A DNA stretch of 64,000 nt from Meiothermus luteus (lineage in GTDB: Bacteria; Deinococcota; Deinococci; Deinococcales; Thermaceae), in NCBI RefSeq assembly GCF_003574085.1, contig NZ_QWKZ01000001.1:30984-94983 (forward strand). Reading direction: 5' to 3'. The position numbers and the translations under genes were made by a program. Positions 58,573 to 64,000 of the stretch are shown one piece after another. The notes beneath the pieces were generated by a model that was not told where the DNA came from, searched no databases, and saw only the letters and a list, made by a program, of their open reading frames with translations. How positions within the stretch are numbered: the stretch's first letter is position 1; each line of letters opens with the position of its first letter.

Positions 58573-59943
58573 ATGTCTAACGAGGATGAAGAAAAAAACG
58601 TGCAGGCGAGAGAAAAGGTGGTTGAACCCCCTCTGGTGGACAGGGTGGAGGGACAGGATGGACACCCCCTGGACACCCCCCCTGTCCTGGCTGTGGACAA
58701 CCCGGATGGACAGGGTGGACAGGGTGATGGACAACCCCGGACAACCTCAAAGGACAGGATGGACAACCCAGTGGACACCTCTGGACAACCCCCGGACAGG
58801 GTAGGGACAACCCCGGACAACCTGGATGGACAGGATGGACAACCCCCCCTGTCCAGGGTGGACAACCCCCTGCCGGTCGCTGAAGCGAGACCTCTGCCGG
58901 TCGCTGAAGCGAGACCTCTGACCGGCAAGAACCGCACCCGCTGGCGGGAGGACTACCGGGCGGTGTTCGGGGAGGTGGACGAGCTGTTCGAGGCGCGGGT
59001 GAGCCGGGCCATGCGCTTGATGGAGAACGGAGCGGTGCGGAGTCGGAAGGAGGCCCTTGAACAGATCAGGGACTTGCCTCCCGAACCGAACAGCCAGGAG
59101 GAGCCAGGGGGCAAGACTGCCCCAGTTGGGTCGGACGTACAACCAAACGTGGACACCGAAACGAGCCCTGCTTCCTCTTCCGAGGAAAACCGCAGCCGCC
59201 TCAAGTGGATCGAGGCTTACCGGACGGTGTTCGGGGAGGAGCCGAACGGACAGCTAGCCGAGGCCCGGATGCGGGCGGCCATGAACTTCTACAGCCCCGA
59301 ACGTTCGGTCGGACGGCGGCAGGCTTTAGAGGCCGTGCGAGCGTCCGAGGAGGAGGCGGCCAGCCGGACGCGGGAGGCCGAACGGGTGTTCAAGGTGGAC
59401 GAACCGGACGATCCCCTGTTGGGACGGGCAGGGCCCGTACACCGAACGGACGAGGAGCCAGAGGGGGAGTGGCTCCCCCTGCCCAGCGAGGACGCCCTGA
59501 CCCTGGGGGCGGCGCTGATGAAGATAGGCCGCCTCGAGGCCGAGGTGGAGGAGCTACGCCGGACGGTAACCCGGCTGGAGGAGCGCCTGCACCGCACCGA
59601 GACCCGGCTGGGGGGGATGGCCCCAGGGCTTCGGGCCTTGCGGGAGGCGGTACGGGAGGCCAGAGACCTGGTGCTGAAACTGAGCGCTCGGGTAGACACC
59701 CTCGCGCCTGCTTCCTCTTCCGAGGAGAAGTCCGCGCCTCCGGGCAAGAAGGAGATACGGGAGCTCCGGGCACGGATGGACGAGGAGCGCGGGCGGATAC
59801 TGCTGGAGGTGGAGAACCGGCTGGAGGAGGCCGAGGAGCTCATGCGGCGCTCGACGGAGAGCCGCATCGCGGCGCTGGAGTCGTGGGTGCGGCGGGTGAG
59901 CCGGTATCTTGGAATGGGTAAGAAAGGAGGACTGTTCAGATGA
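58573..59943 (+). CDS. Coiled-coil protein with twin ~50-aa motifs and repeat-encoded linker
   Basis: 456 aa. The N-terminal ~120 residues are disordered, encoded by a GGACA array and a 24-bp tandem repeat. Two similar motifs follow: RWREDYRAVFGEVDELFEAR (about 120-140) and WIEAYRTVFGEEPNGQLAEAR (about 212-232). A SSSEE linker encoded by the TTCCTCTTCCGAGG box follows each. The C-terminal third is a long coiled coil (about 310-370 and 395-440). A hairpin unit is inserted at 59406. No enzymatic domain. Such repetitive, charged proteins are typical of nucleic-acid or filament scaffolds, but the function is unknown. Confidence 0.55.
   Translation: MSNEDEEKNVQAREKVVEPPLVDRVEGQDGHPLDTPPVLAVDNPDGQGGQGDGQPRTTSKDRMDNPVDTSGQPPDRVGTTPDNLDGQDGQPPLSRVDNPLPVAEARPLPVAEARPLTGKNRTRWREDYRAVFGEVDELFEARVSRAMRLMENGAVRSRKEALEQIRDLPPEPNSQEEPGGKTAPVGSDVQPNVDTETSPASSSEENRSRLKWIEAYRTVFGEEPNGQLAEARMRAAMNFYSPERSVGRRQALEAVRASEEEAASRTREAERVFKVDEPDDPLLGRAGPVHRTDEEPEGEWLPLPSEDALTLGAALMKIGRLEAEVEELRRTVTRLEERLHRTETRLGGMAPGLRALREAVREARDLVLKLSARVDTLAPASSSEEKSAPPGKKEIRELRARMDEERGRILLEVENRLEEAEELMRRSTESRIAALESWVRRVSRYLGMGKKGGLFR
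58633..58866 (+). repeat. GGACA repeat array
   Basis: About 19 GGACA words, plus a few TGTCC, in some 235 bp, mostly as TGGACAGG, TGGACAAC or TGGACACC. They are in frame in the 58573 gene and give a low-complexity D/G/Q/P/N-rich segment. Confidence 0.8.
58871..58918 (+). repeat. 24-bp exact tandem repeat with hairpin potential
   Basis: CTGCCGGTCGCTGAAGCG + AGACCT occurs twice in tandem, encoding PVAEARPL twice. Each copy can fold GGTCGCT against AGCGAGACC. Confidence 0.85.
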
Positions 59944-60092
59944 CCCTCGAGCACGTCGCTTTAGTCTGGCAGAACGGGGTGGGCTTCGGCTTCAAGGCCG
60001 GGGTGGGGGTGGGAATTGCGGTGGGTCTGCTGCTGGCCTGGCTGTGGCTGGCCTGGCTGTGGCGGTGGGTGCGTTCGCAGGCCGGGCGCTGA
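59940..60092 (+). CDS. Small membrane protein (50 aa)
   Basis: ATG overlaps the previous stop (ATGA) and AAAGGAGG precedes it. 50 residues: a short polar start, then one strongly hydrophobic helix with repeated LLLAWLWLAWLWRW, ending Arg-rich. It is too short for a recognisable family; the overlap and ribosome-binding site support it. Confidence 0.5.
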   Translation: MTLEHVALVWQNGVGFGFKAGVGVGIAVGLLLAWLWLAWLWRWVRSQAGR

Positions 60093-60293
60093 ACGACGCG
60101 GGCCTCCTCGGGGACAGGGATGCCCAGCCAGACCTTGGGGTGGACGAACTGAGCCCCGGGCACGGCCAGCCGGGTGGTGAAGGAGGGGTGGACCCAGGCA
60201 AGCCCCTCGAGCAGTTCCCCGAAGCCAGCCTGGATGGGGCTCACTGACCACCCCGGGTGACAGACGCCTTTCCTCCCGCCCGCCGTAGGAGTG
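60093..60293. other. Intergenic, nothing assigned
   Basis: GC-rich 200 bp. A minus-strand frame reading FGELLEGLAWVHPSF looks protein-like but has no start context and overlaps the upstream membrane gene, so I leave it uncalled. Confidence 0.3.
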
Positions 60294-60764
60294 TCAACGC
60301 GGCTTGAACCTCACTCGGGTGAAGCCTAGAGTCTCGCTGTCGAAGGAGTAGCCCCGGCTCAGGTCAGCCTCCGGCTGGCTAGGATCAGCGAACGTCATCA
60401 GATCAATCAACGGCTCTAAAGTTCGGTCTAGCAAGACCGTCAAGCCCAGCCACTCCTCCCGCGCTCGCTCGAAGGCTGCACGATCGAGCAGGAGTTGCTC
60501 GAGTTCCATCACCCCTGCCCGCAGTCGGACCAGGTCCTTTAGGTAGCGCAGGTAGGCCTCATCCATGGGTTCCACTGGTCGAGCGGCAAGACCCAACAGC
60601 AGGGCATTGACTTGTCCGTTCAGCTCCGAGACAGCCTGGGTTACTGCGGCCGCGAGCTCGAGGCCTCCTGGGCCAGGCTCCCGAGCCAGACGGCTCAGCG
60701 CTTCGGCTGCCTCGAGTAGGCTCCCCCGCAGCAACTCTAGATCAGGATCAGACATGGGCTGCAT
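60294..60764 (-). CDS. Hypothetical protein, leaderless
   Basis: 156-residue mostly helical, acidic protein. TATACT sits 6 nt before the chosen ATG on this strand, the leaderless spacing seen elsewhere here, so I prefer it over the upstream in-frame start. Divergent from the VWA lipoprotein gene. No family recognised. Confidence 0.5.
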   Translation of the reverse strand: MQPMSDPDLELLRGSLLEAAEALSRLAREPGPGGLELAAAVTQAVSELNGQVNALLLGLAARPVEPMDEAYLRYLKDLVRLRAGVMELEQLLLDRAAFERAREEWLGLTVLLDRTLEPLIDLMTFADPSQPEADLSRGYSFDSETLGFTRVRFKPR

Positions 60765-60840
60765 GTTGCCAGTATAGACCTGGGACCTTTGCATACCGCC
60801 CAGCAGGTCATCCAAACATCCTTGGTCTAGTTCTTACTGT

Positions 60841-60846
60841 TAGACT
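60841..60846 (+). promoter_or_regulatory. Leaderless -10 box TAGACT
   Basis: TAGACT lies 7 nt before the ATG of the VWA lipoprotein gene; together with the TATACT box of the divergent gene the region holds two back-to-back leaderless starts. Confidence 0.4.
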
Positions 60847-60853
60847 TAAGTCC

Positions 60854-62356
60854 ATGAACAAGGTTCGTTTTTTGTTAGCGTTAACTGCATTGCTATCAGC
60901 TTGTTCTGTCAGTCCCAGCAAGGTGAATCTTGGTCAGGAACGACCCGACCCTGATGCTGTCACTGTTCAGTTCGATCCCATAGGAGGTACGGCTGGGGGT
61001 GTAAGCGCACAGGGGATCGACATCAGCCTATGCGTCTTCACCCTGAATTATCCGCACCAGTCGGGGTACAATCCTACCGAAGTCAAAGCCGATGCCATCG
61101 GTCGATGCCCGCCCAGCAGTGAGCCCTTCCTCCTCACAGCGTTCCTGGAGCTAGAACGCAACCAGGGCGGGGTCTGGACCAAGGTTGCCACCGGCCCCCG
61201 GGTCCGTAAGGAGGTGGGAGCGGCAGGTGCGACCTGGAGGCAGTACGAGCTGGTCGTTGTGGCCACTTGCCGTGACGGAGTCTACCGAAGCAAGCTCAAC
61301 ATCGAGGCGGTCAACCCTGATGGCGGGGTGATCGCGATTCCGCTAGCACGGCGGTACTCCAACGAGCGCAATGTTCAGTGCAGACCCCGCGCAGTATCGT
61401 TGGTGGTCGATGATACCGGCTCAATGGGCAGCGTCATCGGAGCGGTCAAGGCTTCCCTCGCCGGGTATATAAATAGCATCCCTGAGGACGAGTACACCCT
61501 GTGGAACCTGATCACCTTCAAAGACGACGTCAGGGTCCTGGGCACCACCACCGACCGCAACGCCATCCTTGGTTGGGTAAATGGCCTCTACGCCTGGGGT
61601 GGCGATGACTGTCCCGAGAACGTGCTAGGCGGAATCAGCTCGGGGATCTTGGCCCTTTGGCCTTATGTGGACCACACTCGAGATCTGGTGGTAATCACCG
61701 ACGCCTCAGCCCAGCCCGGCGACGTGAGCGGGATCCTCGCGGTGGCCAAGCTCAACAATGTCCGGGTGAACGTGCTGCTCTCAGGGGATTGTGGTCTCCC
61801 GCCCGCTTCGGTATCCAGCCGGGCAGGCATTGGCGTTCAGAGCGTGAGCACAACGGCGCTTTCTAGCCAGGTCGTGCTCAAGCGCATCGCCGAGGAAACC
61901 GGGGGCAAGTACTTCTACCTCCCCGGCGGAAGCCAGTCCGATTTCGAGTATGCCCTGGGTGAAATCTTCAACAACATCCGGGACACCGACCCTTCCACGG
62001 TAGACCGTGAGCCCCCCAGTGTTACCGTGAGCGTTACCCCATCTACCCTCTGGCCACCCAACCACAAGCTGGTCGAGGTCAAGCCTGCTGTAAGTGCCAG
62101 CGACAACCTCGACCCTACCCCAAGGGTGGAGCTGGTCGGGGTGAAGGTAAGCGAGCCCGACGACGGCCAGGGCGACGGGAACACCGCTGATGACGTGCAG
62201 ATCACCACTAACGGCCGGATCTTCGTGCGGGCCGAGCGCAGCGCCCAGGGCAACCGCCGCGTCTACACAGTCACGTACCGGGCCACCGACGCCAGCGGGA
62301 ACACTGGCTACGGCTCGGCCGACGTGGTGGTACCCCATGACCGCTCCGGAAAGTAG
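60854..62356 (+). CDS. VWA-domain lipoprotein
   Basis: 500 aa. Lipobox LLSAC (Cys17). A beta-rich N-terminal domain (about 30-165) precedes a von Willebrand A domain (about 180-370) with the MIDAS start VVDDTGSMGS and the later LVVITDAS segment. A C-terminal HYR/cadherin-like domain (DREPPSVTVSVTPSTLWPP, RATDASGNTGYG) follows. This is a surface-anchored metal-dependent adhesion protein. It could mediate mating contact or envelope interaction. Confidence 0.8.
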   Translation: MNKVRFLLALTALLSACSVSPSKVNLGQERPDPDAVTVQFDPIGGTAGGVSAQGIDISLCVFTLNYPHQSGYNPTEVKADAIGRCPPSSEPFLLTAFLELERNQGGVWTKVATGPRVRKEVGAAGATWRQYELVVVATCRDGVYRSKLNIEAVNPDGGVIAIPLARRYSNERNVQCRPRAVSLVVDDTGSMGSVIGAVKASLAGYINSIPEDEYTLWNLITFKDDVRVLGTTTDRNAILGWVNGLYAWGGDDCPENVLGGISSGILALWPYVDHTRDLVVITDASAQPGDVSGILAVAKLNNVRVNVLLSGDCGLPPASVSSRAGIGVQSVSTTALSSQVVLKRIAEETGGKYFYLPGGSQSDFEYALGEIFNNIRDTDPSTVDREPPSVTVSVTPSTLWPPNHKLVEVKPAVSASDNLDPTPRVELVGVKVSEPDDGQGDGNTADDVQITTNGRIFVRAERSAQGNRRVYTVTYRATDASGNTGYGSADVVVPHDRSGK

Positions 62357-62370
62357 GCTACTGAAGGTTC

Positions 62371-62400
62371 GCAACGCCGGGCGGGTCCGCCCGGCGTTGC
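62371..62400 (+). terminator. Strong hairpin after the VWA gene
   Basis: GCAACGCCGGGCGG / CCGCCCGGCGTTGC, 14 bp perfect with a 2-nt loop, 15 nt after the stop. No T-run, but the stem is very stable. Confidence 0.55.
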
Positions 62401-62707
62401 CGGCTGCGGAGAACTCGACGCTTCTCCAAGGGCCAGGGCGCCCGTATGAGGATGCGCCTGCCGTCGTATATCTGTTGGCGGTAGACGTCGGACCCTGCGT
62501 AAGCGCGCTGACCGGAACGGAGGTATGCGGGCCTTAAAAACACGACCGCGGCCATACATAACACCTAGACACCTAACCCCCCTTGCGGGGGGCTTCGGTG
62601 CAGGAAGTAAAACCATCAGCACTCGGCTGTGGCAGCCTTCGCAGGCGTCCTCAGTATGTCACTTCTTATTGCCGTTATCAAGTATTATATTCCCAGGAGG
62701 TAAAGCC
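62401..62707. other. Intergenic region before the sigma-like gene
   Basis: Contains CCCCCC-TTGC-GGGGGG hairpin (62577-62592), a TATTAT box (62683-62688) and AGGAGG 9 nt before the ATG. I see no gene; minus-strand frames here look like shadows. Confidence 0.4.
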
Positions 62708-63427
62708 ATGTACGACAGCATCCGGCTGATGGTCGGCGGCCTCGGGCTTTTGTCGCGGGAGATGGTCATGCGGAACTACATCGCTTACAAGCACGGGGAT
62801 GGCCAGGCTTTCGAGGCCCTGGTGGCGCACTACGGCTACCTGGCGTTCGAGAAGGCTTTCCGGCTGTTCCACCGCCTCGGCGACGAGGCCCGTGACCTGG
62901 CCCAGGAGCTTTTGTGTGAAGTGGTGGAGGTGCTCTCGAAACCGCTTCCCTCCGGCTCCAAGAACCTCACCTTCTGGGTGAACGTGGCCCTCGACCGCAA
63001 GGTCCGGGAGCGGCTGACCCAGGACGGCGTGGGCACGTACCGCGAGAACCGGCTTCTCAAGAAGCTGGTGGCGGTGCGGCTGGAGCTGGAAGGGGAAAAG
63101 GGACGCGCCCCCACCCACCCCGAGCTGGCGCAGGCCCTCGGGGTCGATGAGGAGACCCTCGAGCGCCTGCTCTACCTGGAGGAGGCAAACCGCATTCTCA
63201 GCCTATCGGCTCCACACCCGGAGACCGGCACACGGCTGGAGGAGATGGTTGCGTCAACCGAAGAGGAAGACGTGCTCGAGGAGCTTGAGGAAGCCCTGGA
63301 GAAAGCCCGACTGGGGCTGAAGGCTGAGGAACTCTCTACACTCGACCGCTTCCTGGCGGGAGAGGAAGTCTCCCAGGCCAATCTGGACGCCCTGGCGGCG
63401 ACGCTCAAGGCCCGCATGGTCGCATAG
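62708..63427 (+). CDS. Sigma-70-like factor encoded on the element
   Basis: 239 aa after AGGAGGTAAAGCC. Region 2-like sequence (AFEALVAHYGYLAFEKAF, HRLGDEARDLAQELLCEV, about 34-72) has the ECF/sigma-70 pattern with the conserved D-x-AQE. A region 3-like helix-turn-helix (THPELAQALGVDEETLERLL, about 136-155) follows. A clear region 4 with -35 recognition HTH is not visible, so promoter recognition may be unusual. It could drive the transfer genes from their -10-only promoters. Confidence 0.65.
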   Translation: MYDSIRLMVGGLGLLSREMVMRNYIAYKHGDGQAFEALVAHYGYLAFEKAFRLFHRLGDEARDLAQELLCEVVEVLSKPLPSGSKNLTFWVNVALDRKVRERLTQDGVGTYRENRLLKKLVAVRLELEGEKGRAPTHPELAQALGVDEETLERLLYLEEANRILSLSAPHPETGTRLEEMVASTEEEDVLEELEEALEKARLGLKAEELSTLDRFLAGEEVSQANLDALAATLKARMVA

Positions 63428-63443
63428 CAGGCAAGCCTTTTTG

Positions 63444-63483
63444 CCTTCCGAGGATCATCCCTGTCCTTGGAAGGTTCTTTTTT
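63444..63483 (+). terminator. Intrinsic terminator of the sigma-like gene
   Basis: CCTTCCGAGGA (63444-63454) / TCCTTGGAAGG (63464-63474) with one G-T pair, followed by TTCTTTTTT. A textbook intrinsic terminator. Confidence 0.85.
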
Positions 63484-63493
63484 GGGCCGGTGG

Positions 63494-63754
63494 CTAGTTC
63501 ATCGGGCCGCGCTCGCGGAAGTAAGCCCCGTTGCTGTCCCATACCGGCACCAGACGCCCGTTGAGACACCCCTCGAGGAACTCGAGCATCCGTGGGGCAG
63601 TCTGGCATTCGATAACCACCGTATCGCCTGAAACATCAAGCAGAGGCTCTTCCCCGAGTGACGCAGCCATGTGGCGCAGAAAGCAGGCCAGGTCCTCCGG
63701 GTGATCGGTGTCAACGAAGCGAACTCGGGTTCCTTCGTGAATTGCTTTAGGCAT
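63494..63754 (-). CDS. Small hypothetical protein
   Basis: 86 residues, soluble, acidic. A perfect inverted repeat CCATCTT-aacgc-AAGATGG (63759-63777) lies just upstream of its start and could be an operator. Convergent with the sigma-like gene. Unknown family. Confidence 0.5.
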   Translation of the reverse strand: MPKAIHEGTRVRFVDTDHPEDLACFLRHMAASLGEEPLLDVSGDTVVIECQTAPRMLEFLEGCLNGRLVPVWDSNGAYFRERGPMN

Positions 63755-63853
63755 AGCTCCATCTTAACGCAAGATGGCCGGGAAAGCCCGGCGCATCTGC
63801 GGTCAGGAGGGGAAAAGGCTTCCCCTTCCACTTTTTATGGTACTCGAGGGGGA

Positions 63854-63897
63854 TTGAAGCGGTCAAGATTGAACAATACAATATTGTCGTCAGGAGG
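63854..63897 (+). promoter_or_regulatory. Promoter and ribosome-binding site of the last gene
   Basis: TTGAAG, 17 bp, TACAAT (63877-63882), then AGGAGG (63892-63897). This is one of few conventional sigma-70 promoters with a leader in the window, and the ribosome-binding segment equals that of the sigma-like gene (AGGAGGTAAA). Confidence 0.6.
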
Positions 63898-63902
63898 TAA
63901 AA

Positions 63903-64000
63903 ATGGAAAAGGTTTTTGTCTGTCCAGATCTGCGCACCGGCGAGAAGCTTGCGGAGTTGCTCTACCTGGGCTTCAAAGCAGGTGGACTCGTCGAATGGGA
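63903..64000 (+). CDS. Partial gene at the window end
   Basis: The first 32 codons begin MEKVFVCPDLRTGEKL with a good promoter and ribosome-binding site upstream. The gene continues beyond the window; function cannot be told. Confidence 0.6.
   Translation, partial: MEKVFVCPDLRTGEKLAELLYLGFKAGGLVEW

Noticed and set aside
58630..58930. GGACA array as a possible CRISPR or tandem-repeat RNA
   Set aside because: There is no constant repeat-spacer structure; unit spacing varies and the whole segment is in frame with a gene.
62400..62530. Possible tRNA or riboswitch between the VWA and sigma-like genes
   Set aside because: No T-loop GTTCGA consensus or cloverleaf pairing could be drawn; only simple hairpins are evident.
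62358..62564. Minus-strand frame after the VWA gene
   Set aside because: It spans a very strong terminator hairpin and has no ribosome-binding site; the peptide is Arg-rich shadow-like.

Overview
The window is high-GC bacterial DNA that looks like an accessory replicon (plasmid or integrative conjugative element) of a Thermaceae bacterium of the Meiothermus/Thermus group. The reasons are an SLH-domain outer-membrane porin of Thermus/Deinococcus type, many apparently leaderless genes whose -10 box lies about 6 nt before the ATG, an extreme excess of the hexamer CTCGAG, and an imuB/imuC-type SOS mutagenesis cassette. No rRNA, tRNA or CRISPR array was found. The species assignment is inference.

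Layout. 0-6 kb: a type III restriction-modification pair (mod, res) facing a tyrosine recombinase. 6-13 kb: an SOS module with LexA, an ImuB-like inactive Y-family polymerase, a small DUF6504-like protein, ImuC (DnaE2) and a YedK/HMCES protein. 13-22 kb: small hypotheticals, an IS982-type insertion sequence, an NlpC/P60 fragment, an OLD-family ATPase-TOPRIM nuclease, a tandem Csx16-like protein, an actin-like (ParM-type) remnant, the right end of a decayed IS200/IS605 element and a cluster of strong hairpins. 22-25 kb: a membrane-anchored winged-helix protein, a UvrD-like helicase and a secreted thermonuclease.

25-33 kb is the control and replication core. A CI-like repressor and a large serine recombinase, unusually fused to an IS5-type DUF4096 domain, diverge from a Cro-like gene. 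They are followed by a TOPRIM primase and a P-loop replication ATPase that ends in iteron-like GTTGGGA repeats. 33-60 kb is the transfer region: VirB10, VirB2, VirB3, VirB4, a VirB5-like protein, VirB6, VirD4, a VirB1 transglycosylase and a SpoIIIAA/Ycf45-type ATPase in the position where VirB11 would be expected. There are also an HD-GYP protein, several exported proteins sharing one style of signal peptide, an SLH porin and a lipoprotein. I could not identify a relaxase. 60-64 kb: a VWA lipoprotein, a sigma-factor-like protein and small genes.

How it fits together: the CI/Cro-like switch and the GTAATAT promoter motif probably control integration, replication and transfer. The iterons with primase and ATPase look like a replication origin. 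The type IV secretion system is adapted to an SLH-type diderm envelope. Restriction-modification, OLD and perhaps the Csx16-like protein would act in defence or counter-defence. Small hairpin elements recur within and between genes of this replicon, and they are the most unusual sequence feature of the window.
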